The translations under genes were made by a program, and so were the position numbers. Under the pieces are notes generated by a model, which had not been told where the DNA came from, ran no database searches, and saw only the letters and a list, made by a program, of their open reading frames with translations. From Streptomyces liangshanensis (GTDB lineage: Bacteria; Actinomycetota; Actinomycetes; Streptomycetales; Streptomycetaceae): a DNA stretch of 64,000 nucleotides. The first letter of the stretch is position 1; every line of letters starts with the position of its first letter. Shown here one piece after another: positions 1 to 9,572 of the stretch. The DNA is taken from the NCBI RefSeq assembly GCF_011694815.1, contig NZ_CP050177.1, positions 5,558,001-5,622,000 of the forward strand, in the 5' to 3' direction.

Positions 1-710
1 CGGTCTTCGCCTGGGCCAGGCAGGGCGCCCCGGCGGGCCGGACGTGCTTCGAGGCGCAGGTCATGGACTGGTCCGACGACGTCGCCTACTCGGTCCACGA
101 CTTCGAGGACGGGCTGCACGCCGGCCACGTGGACCCGGCCGCCCTCTCCTCGCCGACCGAGCGCGACGCGATCTGGGCCGTCGCCATAGGGCGGTACGTC
201 CCCGCCGGCACCGACCCGGCCGAGCTGTCCGCCGCGCTGGACCGCCTCATGGGGCAGCGCTGGTGGCCGCACGGCTACGACGGCTCGGCGGTCGCCCAGG
301 GCCGCCTCAAGGACGCCACCAGCCAGCTCATCGGCCGCTTCTGCCTGGCCGCGGAGGGCGCCACCCGCCAGGCGTACGGCACGGGCCCGCTCACCCGGTA
401 CGGCGCCGAGCTGGTCGTCCCGCGCGAGGCGCGCCACGAGTGCGCGGTCCTCAAGGCCGTCGCCGACCGGTACGTGATGCAGCGGGCCGAGCAGGAGACC
501 CTGCGCGCCGACCAGCGGATCGTCCTGGCCGAGCTGGCCGGGGCGCTCACGGCGGGCGCCCCGGAGGGCCTGGACCCGCAGTTCCGCGCGCTGTTCGAAA
601 CCGCCGCCGACGACCGCGCCCGCAAGCGGGTGATCGTCGACCAGATCGCCTCCCTCACGGACGCGGCGGCCCGCTCCCTCCACAGCGGCCTCCGGGGCGG
701 CACACGCTGA
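1..710 (+). CDS. dgt: Deoxyguanosinetriphosphate triphosphohydrolase, C-terminal part
   Basis: This is the 3' end of a dGTPase-type HD-superfamily phosphohydrolase, which hydrolyses dGTP to deoxyguanosine and triphosphate and so helps set dNTP pools. The reading frame is open from base 3 and has no start inside the window, so the gene begins upstream. What is visible contains the stretch [17 protein letters not shown], the second-half HD-domain signature of dGTPases (Asp-Asp-Val-Ala-Tyr-Ser with His-Asp), followed by the helical C-terminal region. The N-terminal HD metal motif is outside the window. In actinomycetes dgt commonly lies just upstream of dnaG, as here, so a DNA-replication neighbourhood supports the call. 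Family assignment is firm; substrate specificity is inferred. Confidence 0.9.
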   Translation, partial: VFAWARQGAPAGRTCFEAQVMDWSDDVAYSVHDFEDGLHAGHVDPAALSSPTERDAIWAVAIGRYVPAGTDPAELSAALDRLMGQRWWPHGYDGSAVAQGRLKDATSQLIGRFCLAAEGATRQAYGTGPLTRYGAELVVPREARHECAVLKAVADRYVMQRAEQETLRADQRIVLAELAGALTAGAPEGLDPQFRALFETAADDRARKRVIVDQIASLTDAAARSLHSGLRGGTR

Positions 711-826
711 CGCCGCCCGACGCTCCTCCGGGGATCGGCGGCACGGCACCGGCGCGCCCCCTCTTCCCCCATTACGCTCCGTACGGGACGCTCGCAGATG
801 GCGGCTGAGCAAAAAGGAGGCATCAA

Positions 827-2113
827 GTGGTCGACGCACATCGGACATTTGTCATCGTCGGCGGCGGGCTCGCCGCGGCGAAGGCCGCGGAGACCCTCCG
901 GGCGGAGGGCTTCACCGGCCGGGTGATCCTGATCGGCGACGAGCGCGACCATCCCTACGAACGCCCACCCCTGTCCAAGGGCTACCTGGTCGGCAAGGAC
1001 GAGCGCGACAGCGTCTTCGTGCAGGAGCCCGCCTGGTACGCGCGGTCCCAGGTCGAGCTGCACCTCGGCCAGACGGTCACCTCGATCGACCGCAGCACCC
1101 GCTGCGTGCACCTCGGCGACGGCACCTCCGTCCCCTACGACAAGCTGCTGCTGGCCACCGGCTCCGAGCCGCGCCGCCTCGACGTCCCCGGCACGGACCT
1201 GGCCGGCGTGCACCACCTGCGCCGCCTCGCCCACGCCGACCGGCTGCGCCACGTCCTCGCCGCCCTCGGCCGGGACAACGGTCACCTCGTCATCGCCGGC
1301 GCCGGCTGGATCGGCCTGGAGGTCGCCGCGGCGGCCCGGGGGTACGGCGCCGAGGTCACCGTCGTCGAGTCCGCCGCCACGCCGCTGCACCAGGTCATCG
1401 GCCCCGAGCTGGGCCAGCTCTTCACGGACCTGCACAGCGAGCACGGCGTCCGCTTCCACTTCGGGGTACGGCTCACCGAGATCGTCGGCCAGGACGGCAT
1501 GGTCCTCGCGGCCCGCACGGACGACGGCGAGGAGCACCCCGCCCACGACGTGCTCGCCGCGATCGGCGCCGCGCCCCGGGTCTCCCTCGCCGAGGCGGCG
1601 GGCCTCACCCTCGCCGACCGCGCCACGGGCGGCGGCATCGCCGTGGACGCGTCGCTGCGCACCTCGGACCCCGACATCTTCGCGGCCGGGGACGTGGCCT
1701 CGTTCCCGCTCTCCGGCTGGGGCGAGGGCCTGTCCGCCGACCGGGTGCGCGTCGAGCACTGGGCGAACGCCCTGAACGGCGGGCCGGCCGCCGCCCGGGC
1801 GATGCTCGGCCAGGACGTCACGTACGACCGGATCCCGTACTTCTTCTCCGACCAGTACGACCTGGGCCTGGAGTACTCGGGCTGGGCGCCGCCCGGCTCG
1901 TACGACCAGGTGGTGGTCAGGGGCGACGCGGGGAAGCGCGAGTTCATCGCCTTCTGGACGAAGGACGGCCGGGTGCTCGCCGGGATGAACGTCAACGTCT
2001 GGGACGTCACCGGCGACATCCAGCGCCTGATCCGGTCCGGCGCCCGGCTGGACCCGGACGCGCTCGCCGACCCGTCGGTGCCGCTCGCCTCCCTCGCCGC
2101 GGACGGCACCTGA
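827..2113 (+). CDS. FAD-dependent pyridine nucleotide-disulfide oxidoreductase (ferredoxin reductase type)
   Basis: A 428-residue flavoprotein of the NAD(P)H:ferredoxin/rubredoxin reductase type. The first dinucleotide fold is FVIVGGGLAAAKAAETL at residues 8-24 (GxGxxA, FAD). A second Rossmann motif, VIAGAGWIGLEVAAAA, near residue 150 binds NAD(P)H, and the FAD-ribityl motif IFAAGDVASFP lies near residue 284. The C-terminal 90 residues match the reductase_C cap of this family. The GTG start is fixed by a strong AAAAAGGAGG site 7-8 bases upstream. It probably passes electrons from NAD(P)H to a ferredoxin or P450 partner, but no ferredoxin or P450 gene is adjacent, so the partner is unknown. 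It ends 70 bases before dnaG. Confidence 0.88.
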   Translation: MVDAHRTFVIVGGGLAAAKAAETLRAEGFTGRVILIGDERDHPYERPPLSKGYLVGKDERDSVFVQEPAWYARSQVELHLGQTVTSIDRSTRCVHLGDGTSVPYDKLLLATGSEPRRLDVPGTDLAGVHHLRRLAHADRLRHVLAALGRDNGHLVIAGAGWIGLEVAAAARGYGAEVTVVESAATPLHQVIGPELGQLFTDLHSEHGVRFHFGVRLTEIVGQDGMVLAARTDDGEEHPAHDVLAAIGAAPRVSLAEAAGLTLADRATGGGIAVDASLRTSDPDIFAAGDVASFPLSGWGEGLSADRVRVEHWANALNGGPAAARAMLGQDVTYDRIPYFFSDQYDLGLEYSGWAPPGSYDQVVVRGDAGKREFIAFWTKDGRVLAGMNVNVWDVTGDIQRLIRSGARLDPDALADPSVPLASLAADGT

Positions 2114-2183
2114 CCGCCCCCGGCCGTACCCGTCCCCGGGCGCACGGTCCGCCGACCTCACGGCGCCACCGTAGAATCCACGC

Positions 2184-4127
2184 GTGGCCGGCAGGATCAA
2201 CGATGACGACGTGAAGGCGGTTCGGGACGCGGTCCCGATCGACGCCGTCGTGTCCGAGTACCTCCAGTTGCGCAGCGCGGGCGGCGGGAACCTGAAGGGT
2301 CTCTGCCCCTTCCACGACGAGAAGTCCCCCTCCTTCCAGGTCAGTCCGAGCAAGGGTCTCTTCCACTGCTTCGGCTGCCAGGAGGGCGGGGACACCATCG
2401 CCTTCGTGATGAAGATCGACCACCTCTCGTTCTCCGAGACGGTCGAGCGGCTCGCCGCCCAGGCGGGCGTCACGCTGCGGTACGAGGAAGGCGGCTACAA
2501 CCCGGCGGGCCAGCGCGGCGAGCGCACCCGGCTGGTGGAGGCGCACAAGATCGCCGCGCGGTTCTACGCCGAGCAGCTGTCGGGCACCGAGGCCGAGATC
2601 GGCCGGAAGTTCCTCGCCGAGCGCGGCTTCGACCAGGCGGCGGCCGAGCACTTCGGCGTCGGGTACAGCCCGGCCGGCTGGGACCACCTCACCTCGTACC
2701 TGCGCGGCCAGGGCTTCTCCGACAAGGAACTGCTGCTCTCCGGGCTCTCCCAGGACGGCCGCCGCGGTCCCATCGACCGCTTCCGCGGCCGCCTGATGTG
2801 GCCCATCAGGGACATCTCCGGCGAGGTCGTCGGCTTCGGCGCGCGCAAGCTGCGCGACGACGACAACGGCCCGAAGTACCTCAACACCCCCGAGACCGCG
2901 ATCTACAAGAAGTCCCAGGTGCTGTACGGCGTCGACCTGGCCAAGAAGGACATCGCCAAGGCCAGCAGGGCCGTGGTGGTGGAGGGGTACACCGACGTGA
3001 TGGCCTGCCACCTGGCCGGCGTCACCACCGCCATCGCCACCTGCGGCACCGCCTTCGGCGCCGACCACATCAAGATCCTCAGACGGCTCCTGATGGACAA
3101 CGGCAGCGCGCGCGTGATCTTCACCTTCGACGGGGACGCGGCGGGCCAGAAGGCCGCGCTGCGGGCCTTCGAGGACGACCAGAAGTTCGCCGCCGAGACG
3201 TACATCGCGATCGCCCCCGACAACATGGACCCGTGCGACCTGCGCCTCGCCAAGGGCGACGAGGCCGTCCAGGACCTGGTCGAACCGCGCACGCCCCTCT
3301 TCGAGTTCGCGATCCGCCAGATCGTCTCGCGCTACGCGCTGGAGACCCCGGCGGGGCGCGCCGCCGCCCTGGACGAGGCGGCCCCGATCGTGGCCCGGAT
3401 CAAGAACGGCGCGTCGCAGCACGAGGTCGCCGTCCAGCTCGCCGGCATCCTCGGCATCCTGGACACCCAGTTCGTCGTCAAGCGCGTCGCGCAAGTGGCC
3501 CGTTGGGCGCGTGACCGCGGCGGCCGCGGCCCCGCGGCGCCCCCCGAGCGCGGCGCCCGGCGCGGTGACCCGCAGGGGCCCCAGGGACCGCAGGGCTCCC
3601 ACGGCGGCCCGGGCGCGGTCGGCCGCGGTCCCTCGGGGCCCGCGCTGAACCTCCGCAGCCCCGCCCACCGCACCGAGCGCGAGCTGCTCAAGCTCGCCCT
3701 CCAGCGGCCGGAGCTGGTCTCGCCGGCCTTCGACGCGTACGGCGGCGACGAGTTCACCGCCGAGCCGTACGCGGCCGTGCGCCGCGCCATCGAGGACGCG
3801 GGCGGCGCCGAACAGGGCGTGGGCGCCGCGTTCGAGTACCTGGCCCGGGTCCGCGAGGCCGCGCCCAACGACGCGGTGCGCGCGATGGTCACGGAGCTGG
3901 CGGTCGAGGTGTTCCACGGCAAGACCATCGACGAGGCGTACGCGGGGGAGCAGCTCGTCCAGGTCCGGCTGCGCGCGGTCGACCTGCGGATCCGTGACGT
4001 CACGGGCACCCTGACCCGCCTGGGCACGCACTCCGACCCCGAGCACTACGCGGCCGTGCAGAACGAGTTGTGGGTGCTCCAGCAGTACGGCCAGTCCCTG
4101 CGCAACCAGGGCGCGGCCGCACTCTGA
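2184..4127 (+). CDS. dnaG: DNA primase
   Basis: Synthesises RNA primers for lagging-strand and replication-restart synthesis and works with the DnaB helicase. The 647-residue protein starts with GTG and has the N-terminal CHC2 zinc finger (Cys41, His44, Cys62, Cys65). The TOPRIM core follows, with the acidic motif VVVEGYTDVMACH near residue 265 and TFDGDAAGQKA near residue 313. A Gly/Pro/Arg-rich linker at about 445-490 precedes the C-terminal helicase-interaction helices. Length and domain order are normal for actinobacterial DnaG. Downstream is a sigma factor gene; a primase next to a principal-type sigma factor is a recurrent bacterial arrangement (rpsU-dnaG-rpoD in E. coli). Confidence 0.97.
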   Translation: MAGRINDDDVKAVRDAVPIDAVVSEYLQLRSAGGGNLKGLCPFHDEKSPSFQVSPSKGLFHCFGCQEGGDTIAFVMKIDHLSFSETVERLAAQAGVTLRYEEGGYNPAGQRGERTRLVEAHKIAARFYAEQLSGTEAEIGRKFLAERGFDQAAAEHFGVGYSPAGWDHLTSYLRGQGFSDKELLLSGLSQDGRRGPIDRFRGRLMWPIRDISGEVVGFGARKLRDDDNGPKYLNTPETAIYKKSQVLYGVDLAKKDIAKASRAVVVEGYTDVMACHLAGVTTAIATCGTAFGADHIKILRRLLMDNGSARVIFTFDGDAAGQKAALRAFEDDQKFAAETYIAIAPDNMDPCDLRLAKGDEAVQDLVEPRTPLFEFAIRQIVSRYALETPAGRAAALDEAAPIVARIKNGASQHEVAVQLAGILGILDTQFVVKRVAQVARWARDRGGRGPAAPPERGARRGDPQGPQGPQGSHGGPGAVGRGPSGPALNLRSPAHRTERELLKLALQRPELVSPAFDAYGGDEFTAEPYAAVRRAIEDAGGAEQGVGAAFEYLARVREAAPNDAVRAMVTELAVEVFHGKTIDEAYAGEQLVQVRLRAVDLRIRDVTGTLTRLGTHSDPEHYAAVQNELWVLQQYGQSLRNQGAAAL

Positions 4128-4445
4128 CCCGGCCGCACGCCGTCGCGGCCGGTCCCGCGCGTCCCACCGGCCCCCGTCCCGCCCGCCGCCCGGACGACAT
4201 CCTTCCGTAACTACCCGGTCACGCACGGGACTCAGAAAGTCGCCGCACGCCCCTCGTGGCGGCTGTGTGTCGTACCCCACACTGGTGGCGGTGCCTGAGT
4301 CCCGGGCGCGGCCGACCCGTGAACGAAGGGTGCCGCACCCCCGCGGATCCGCTCATCGTGTACGGGACGGAATGCGGCCCGGCCGCTTGCGTCCCGCTGC
4401 CGCACGCCCCCGAACCGGCAGTGATCACCCTGGAGGTCGCCCCCC
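4128..4445. other. Intergenic region between dnaG and the sigma factor gene
   Basis: A 318-base gap with no open frame showing the codon bias of neighbouring genes. It ends with a GGAGG ribosome site just before the GTG at 4446. The sigma gene's promoter is probably here because the gap is long and same-strand, but I could not pick out a convincing -35/-10 pair. No clear terminator hairpin follows dnaG. Confidence 0.4.
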
Positions 4446-5636
4446 GTGCAGACCCAGACCCAGTCCGTGAGCCCGGCTTTGACGCTGACCAAGGACCTCG
4501 CGGCCCACCTGACCGGACAACCGGCCCTGTCACCGGCCGTCCCGCCCCAGAACCGCGTCGCGCACCACCCCGAGGCGCGCCACCCGCACCACCCCGAAGT
4601 CCTCCGGCTCCACCGGGGGAAGCCCGGCCCCGGGGCCGAGGCCCCGGCGACCGTCGTCGAGACCCTCACCGAGGACCCCGTGGACGACGTGCCCGAGCCG
4701 CGCCGGAGCACCCGGGCCGACACCGGCGCCACCTCCGACCTGTTCCGCCAGTACCTGCGGGAGATCGGCCGCATCCCGCTGCTCACCGCCGCCGAGGAAG
4801 TGGAGCTGGCCCGCAGCGTCGAGGCCGGCCTCTTCGCCGAGGAGAAGCTCGGCACCGCCACCGACCTGGACTCCCGCCTCGCCCTGGACCTCGACCGCCT
4901 CGTCGTGAGAGGCCGCGTGGCCAAGCGCCGGCTGATCGAGGCGAACCTGCGCCTCGTGGTCTCCGTCGCCAAGCGCTACATCGGCCGCGGCCTGACCATG
5001 CTCGACCTCGTCCAGGAGGGCAACCTCGGGCTGATCAGGGCGGTCGAGAAGTTCGACTACGCCCGCGGCTTCAAGTTCTCGACGTACGCGACCTGGTGGA
5101 TCCGCCAGGCCATGTCCCGGGCGCTGGCCGACCAGGCCCGCACCATCCGGGTCCCCGTCCACGTGGTCGAGCTGATCAACCGGGTCGTCCGCGTCCAGCG
5201 CCGGCTGCTCCAGGAACGGGGCTACGAGCCCTCCGCCGAGGAGGTCGCCGCCCAGTTGGACGTCCCGCCCGAGCGCGTCGGCGAGGTGCTGCGCCTCGCC
5301 CAGGAGCCCATCTCCCTGCACTCCCCGGTGGGCGAGGAGGACGACGTGGCGTTCGGCGACCTGATCGAGGACGGCGACGCCGCGTCCCCCGTCGAGTCCG
5401 CCGCCTTCCTCCTGCTGCGCCAGCACCTGAACGCGGTCCTCTCCACCCTCGGCGAGCGCGAACGCAAGGTCGTGCAGCTGCGGTACGGGCTGGACGACGG
5501 CCGGCCCCGCACGCTGGAGGAGATCGGCAGCATCTTCGGCGTCACCCGGGAACGCATACGCCAGATAGAGGCGAAGACCCTCGGCAAACTGCGCAACCAC
5601 ACCTACGCGGACCAACTGCGCGGATACCTGGACTGA
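4446..5636 (+). CDS. hrdA: RNA polymerase principal-type sigma factor (HrdA-like)
   Basis: A 396-residue sigma-70 group 1/2 factor that directs RNA polymerase to -35/-10 promoters. The first ~95 residues are variable and Pro/His-rich. Region 1.2 ([19 protein letters not shown]) follows, then regions 2.1-2.4 with the core-binding and -10 recognition segment ([31 protein letters not shown]), region 3, and the region 4 helix-turn-helix ([20 protein letters not shown]). The start is GTG with a GGAGG site. Location directly after dnaG matches hrdA of Streptomyces coelicolor as I recall it. HrdD or HrdB are alternatives, but HrdB is longer with a large acidic N-terminus. The HrdA assignment rests on synteny plus length and is not proved. 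Confidence 0.85.
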   Translation: MQTQTQSVSPALTLTKDLAAHLTGQPALSPAVPPQNRVAHHPEARHPHHPEVLRLHRGKPGPGAEAPATVVETLTEDPVDDVPEPRRSTRADTGATSDLFRQYLREIGRIPLLTAAEEVELARSVEAGLFAEEKLGTATDLDSRLALDLDRLVVRGRVAKRRLIEANLRLVVSVAKRYIGRGLTMLDLVQEGNLGLIRAVEKFDYARGFKFSTYATWWIRQAMSRALADQARTIRVPVHVVELINRVVRVQRRLLQERGYEPSAEEVAAQLDVPPERVGEVLRLAQEPISLHSPVGEEDDVAFGDLIEDGDAASPVESAAFLLLRQHLNAVLSTLGERERKVVQLRYGLDDGRPRTLEEIGSIFGVTRERIRQIEAKTLGKLRNHTYADQLRGYLD

Positions 5637-5672
5637 GACCGCCGCGATAACCGGCAGCGCCACCGCGCGAAC

Positions 5673-5720
5673 CGGCAGCGGCGCCGCGCCCCGTCGACCG
5701 GGGGCGCGGCGCCGCTGCCG
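5673..5720. terminator. Bidirectional terminator
   Basis: A perfect 20-base-pair GC-rich stem (arms 5673-5692 and 5701-5720) around an 8-base loop, between the convergent ends of the sigma factor gene (plus) and the ABC exporter gene (minus). It lacks a strong U-run, as is common in Streptomyces. Confidence 0.85.
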
Positions 5721-5736
5721 TACACACGAAACCTCG

Positions 5737-7668
5737 TCAGTCGACCTCGGCGACCGCCTGGGCGAACTGGGAGGCGTACAGGCGCGCGTAGGCGCCCTCC
5801 GCCGCGAGGAGTTCCTCGTGGGTGCCCTGCTCGACGATGGACCCGCTCTCCATGACGAGGATGACGTCCGCGTCCCGGATCGTGGAGAGCCGGTGCGCGA
5901 TCACGAAGCTCGTACGGCCGTGGGCCAGACGGGCCATCGCCCGCTGGATCAGCACCTCGGTGCGGGTGTCCACCGAGCTGGTCGCCTCGTCCAGGACCAG
6001 GATCACCGGGTCGGACAGGAACGCCCGCGCGATGGTGATCAGCTGCTTCTCGCCGGCGCTGACGCCCGTACCGTCGTCGTCGATGACGGTGTCGTACCCG
6101 TCGGGGAGCGTGCGGACGAACCGGTCGGCGTGGGCGGCCCGCGCCGCTTCCTCGATCTCCTCGCGGGTGACGTCCCGGGAGGCGCCGTACGCGATGTTGT
6201 CGGCGATGCTCCCGCCGAACAGCCACGTGTCCTGGAGGACCATGCCTATCCCGGACCGCAGTTGCTCCCGGGACATGCGCGCCACGTCCACCCCGTCGAG
6301 CGTGATCCGCCCGCCCGTGACCTCGTAGAACCGCATCAGCAGGTTCACCAGGGTCGTCTTGCCCGCACCCGTCGGCCCCACGATCGCCACCGTCTGGCCC
6401 GGCTCCACCGACAGCGACAGATCCTCGATCAGCGGCTTCTCGGGGTCGTACCGGAAGGACACGTGCTCCAGCGCCACACGGCCCTGGGAGCCCTTCCGCA
6501 GCCGCTCCACGGCCGGGGCGTCGGGCTCCTGCTCCGGCGCGTCCAGCAGGTCGAAGATGCGCTCGGCCGAGGCGACCCCGGACTGCACCAGGTTCGCCAT
6601 CGACGCGACCTGCGTCAGCGGCATCGAGAACTGCCGCGAGTACTGGATGAACGCCTGCACGTCACCGATCGACAGGGTGCCCGAGGCGACCCGCAGACCG
6701 CCGACGACCGCGATCAGCACATAGTTCAGGTTCGAGATGAAGAGCATCAGCGGCTGCATGATCCCGCTGTTGAACTGCGCCTTGAACCCGGCCTCGTACA
6801 GCTTGTCGTTCTCCTCGCGGAACGCCTCCGCGGACTCCTCGGCGCGCCCGAAGACCTTCACCAGCGCGTGCCCGGTGTACATCTCCTCGATGTGCGCGTT
6901 CAGCGTGCCCGTGACCTTCCACTGCTGCACGAAGTGCGGCTGCGACCGCTTGCCGATCCTGGTCGCCACGACGATCGACACCGGTACGGTCACCAGCGCC
7001 ACCAGGGCGAGCAGCGGCGAGATCCAGAACATCATCGCCAGCACACCGACGATCGTCAGCACCGAGTTGATGAGCTGCCCCATCGTCTGCTGCATGGTCT
7101 GCGAGATGTTGTCGACGTCGTTCGTCGCCCGGCTGAGCACCTCGCCGCGCGGCTGCTGGTCGAAGTACGACAGCGGCAGCCGCGACATCTTCGCCTGCAC
7201 CTCCTCGCGCATCCGGTACACCGTGCCGTTGATGACCCGGATCGACAGGCGCGTGGACACCAGCATGAGCAGCCCGGCGCCCAGGTAGATGAGCAGCGTC
7301 GCGAGCAGCACCTCGCCGATCGCGTCGAAGTCGATGCCGTGGCCCGGGATGAAGTCCACCCCGGAGAGCAGGTCGGCCAGCCCGTTGTCGCCCTTGTGGC
7401 GCAGCGAGTCGATGGCCTCCGCCTTGGTGGTGCCCTCCCGCATCTGCCGGCCGACGACCCCCGCGAAGATCAGGTCGGTGGCCCGGCCGAGGACCTTGGG
7501 CCCGATCACCGACAGGGCGACGCTCAGCACCCCGGCGCCCAGCATCCACCAGAGGGTGGTCCGCTCCACGGCGAGCAGCCTCAGCAGGCGCTTGCTCGAC
7601 CCCTTGAAGTCCATCGACCGCTGCGTGGGGCCCGCGGCCATCATCATGCGTCCGCCAGGACCGCTCAT
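5737..7668 (-). CDS. ABC exporter half-transporter, canonical ATP site subunit
   Basis: A 643-residue membrane/ATPase fusion of the multidrug/lipid exporter class. Six membrane segments occupy roughly residues 30-350. The ATPase domain has Walker A GPTGAGKTTLVNL, Walker B VILVLDEATSSVDTRT with the catalytic Glu, and the switch His in FVIAHRLSTIRDAD. Its signature motif reads VSAGEKQ instead of LSGGQ, a change typical of one partner in heterodimeric exporters. The start codon overlaps the stop of the upstream half-transporter by one base (TGATG), so the two are translationally coupled and should form one complex. Substrate is unknown; EfrAB/TM287-288-like multidrug or lipid export is the likely class. 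Confidence 0.9.
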   Translation of the reverse strand: MSGPGGRMMMAAGPTQRSMDFKGSSKRLLRLLAVERTTLWWMLGAGVLSVALSVIGPKVLGRATDLIFAGVVGRQMREGTTKAEAIDSLRHKGDNGLADLLSGVDFIPGHGIDFDAIGEVLLATLLIYLGAGLLMLVSTRLSIRVINGTVYRMREEVQAKMSRLPLSYFDQQPRGEVLSRATNDVDNISQTMQQTMGQLINSVLTIVGVLAMMFWISPLLALVALVTVPVSIVVATRIGKRSQPHFVQQWKVTGTLNAHIEEMYTGHALVKVFGRAEESAEAFREENDKLYEAGFKAQFNSGIMQPLMLFISNLNYVLIAVVGGLRVASGTLSIGDVQAFIQYSRQFSMPLTQVASMANLVQSGVASAERIFDLLDAPEQEPDAPAVERLRKGSQGRVALEHVSFRYDPEKPLIEDLSLSVEPGQTVAIVGPTGAGKTTLVNLLMRFYEVTGGRITLDGVDVARMSREQLRSGIGMVLQDTWLFGGSIADNIAYGASRDVTREEIEEAARAAHADRFVRTLPDGYDTVIDDDGTGVSAGEKQLITIARAFLSDPVILVLDEATSSVDTRTEVLIQRAMARLAHGRTSFVIAHRLSTIRDADVILVMESGSIVEQGTHEELLAAEGAYARLYASQFAQAVAEVD

Positions 7669-9443
7669 CAGGCAGCCTCCGCCTCGGTCAGCTGGGAGAG
7701 GACGATCTCCCGGTATGTCTCGTTGCCCGCCATCAGCTCGTGGTGCCGGCCGCTGCCGACCACCCGGCCCTCGTCCAGGACGATGATCCGGTCCGCGTCA
7801 CGGATGGTGGACACCCGCTGGGCGACGATCACGACCGTCGCCTCCGCGGTCTCCCGCGCGAGCGCGCGCCGCAGCGCCGCGTCCGTCGCGTAGTCCAGCG
7901 CCGAGAACGAGTCGTCGAACAGGTATATCTCCGGCCGCTGCACGAGCGTCCTCGCGATGGCGAGCCGCTGGCGCTGCCCGCCGGACACGTTCGTACCGCC
8001 CTGGGCTATCGCCGCGTCGAGGCCGCCCTCCAGCGCGGAGACGAACTCCTTGGCCTGGGCGACCTCCAGCGCGTGCCACAACTCCTCGTCGGTGGCGTCC
8101 GGTTTGCCGTACCGCAGGTTCGTGGCGACCGTCCCCGAGAAGAGGTACGGCTTCTGCGGGACGAGGCTCACGGTCTTGGCCAGCAGCGCCGGGTCGAGCC
8201 CGCGCACGTCCTGGCCGTCCACGAGCACCTCCCCGCCGGTGGTGTCGATCAGCCGGGGGACCAGGCTCAGCAGCGTCGACTTGCCGCTGCCCGTCGACCC
8301 GATGACCGCGGTCGTCTCGCCGGGGCGCGCCACCAGCGAGACGTCCCTGAGGACCGGTTCCTCGGCCCCGGGGAAGCGGAACTCCCCGCTCCGTACCTCC
8401 AGATGACCGTGCCGCCGCAGCTCCGTCACCGGGGCCTCGGGCGGTACGACGCTGGACCGCGTGTCCAGCACCTCTTCGATGCGCTCCGCGCACACCTCGG
8501 CGCGCGGGACCATCATGAACATGAAGGTGGCCATCATGACGGCCATCACGATCTGCATCAGGTACGCGAGGAACGCCGTCAGCGCGCCGATCTGCATCCC
8601 GCCGCTCTCGATGCGGTGCGCCCCGAACCAGACGACGGCGATCGACGAGACGTTGACGACCGTCATCACCGTCGGGAACATCAGCGCCATCAGCCGGCCG
8701 GTCGACAGCGCGACGCCGGTCAGCTCGGTGTTGGCGACCCCGAAGCGCTTCTTCTCGTAGTCGTCCCGGACGAACGCCCTGATCACCCGGTTACCGGTGA
8801 TCTGCTCGCGCAGGATCCGGTTCACCGAGTCCAGCCGGGTCTGCATGGTCCGGAAGAGCGGCCGCATCTTCCGGACGATGAGACTCACCGCGATCCCGAG
8901 CACCGGCACCACGGCCAGCAGGACGGACGACAGCGGCACGTCCTGGCCGAGCGCCATGACGATGCCCCCGACACACATGATGGGCGCCGACACCATCAGC
9001 GTGAACGCCATCAGCGTCAGCATCTGGACCTGCTGCACGTCGTTGGTGGTCCGGGTGATCAGCGAGGGGGCCCCGAACTGCCCGACCTCGCGGGCGGAGA
9101 AGCTCTGCACCCGCCCGAAGACCGCGGCCCGGACGTCCCGGCCGAGCGCGGAGGCGGTGCGGGCGCCGTAGTACACCGCGCCGATGTTGCAGATCACCTG
9201 GACCACGCTGACGGCGATCATGATCCCGCCGAGACGCAGGATGTAGCCCGAATCCCCCTTCACGACACCGTTGTCGATGATGTCCGCGTTGAGCGTGGGC
9301 AGGTAGAGGGTGGCGACGGTCTGGAGCAGCTGGAGCGCGACCAGCAGGCCTATCGCTTGTCTGTACGGCGCGAGATGGGTACGGAGGAGTCGTAGCAGCA
9401 CGCGGAGTCTCTCGGGGTCGGCAAGATCGGGGGTCGGACCCAT
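7668..9443 (-). CDS. ABC exporter half-transporter, degenerate ATP site subunit
   Basis: A 591-residue partner of the downstream exporter, with six membrane helices in the first ~320 residues and a C-terminal ATPase. Walker A (GSTGSGKSTLLSL) and the signature (NVSGGQRQRLAIART) are intact. The Walker B end is FDDS, with Asp at about residue 511 where the catalytic Glu is expected, and the switch His is Gln (IVAQRVST, about residue 542). These two losses mark the degenerate nucleotide site of heterodimeric exporters, complemented by the other subunit. No strong ribosome site precedes ATG 9443; a GTG at 'RVLLRLL' (about residue 14) is an alternative start. Confidence 0.9.
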   Translation of the reverse strand: MGPTPDLADPERLRVLLRLLRTHLAPYRQAIGLLVALQLLQTVATLYLPTLNADIIDNGVVKGDSGYILRLGGIMIAVSVVQVICNIGAVYYGARTASALGRDVRAAVFGRVQSFSAREVGQFGAPSLITRTTNDVQQVQMLTLMAFTLMVSAPIMCVGGIVMALGQDVPLSSVLLAVVPVLGIAVSLIVRKMRPLFRTMQTRLDSVNRILREQITGNRVIRAFVRDDYEKKRFGVANTELTGVALSTGRLMALMFPTVMTVVNVSSIAVVWFGAHRIESGGMQIGALTAFLAYLMQIVMAVMMATFMFMMVPRAEVCAERIEEVLDTRSSVVPPEAPVTELRRHGHLEVRSGEFRFPGAEEPVLRDVSLVARPGETTAVIGSTGSGKSTLLSLVPRLIDTTGGEVLVDGQDVRGLDPALLAKTVSLVPQKPYLFSGTVATNLRYGKPDATDEELWHALEVAQAKEFVSALEGGLDAAIAQGGTNVSGGQRQRLAIARTLVQRPEIYLFDDSFSALDYATDAALRRALARETAEATVVIVAQRVSTIRDADRIIVLDEGRVVGSGRHHELMAGNETYREIVLSQLTEAEAA

Positions 9444-9572
9444 CTTGCGACACCCGGACCGCCGAACCCCACGGATTTACGTCCAAGGCCGGGTCAAGAA
9501 GCGCGGTGCGCAGGGCGGGGACGGGAGGGGTGTGGCCTGTCTCACATCGAGGCGGTCGTCCCCCCGCCCCGG

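Noticed and set aside
275..2473. A 732-codon frame on the minus strand across dgt, the FAD reductase and dnaG
   Set aside because: It is an antisense shadow of three clear genes, with Arg/Gly/Val-rich low-complexity translation and no motif.
4256..5650. A 464-codon plus-strand frame overlapping the sigma factor gene
   Set aside because: It overlaps the sigma factor in another frame; its translation is Arg/Pro/Gly-rich with no domain.
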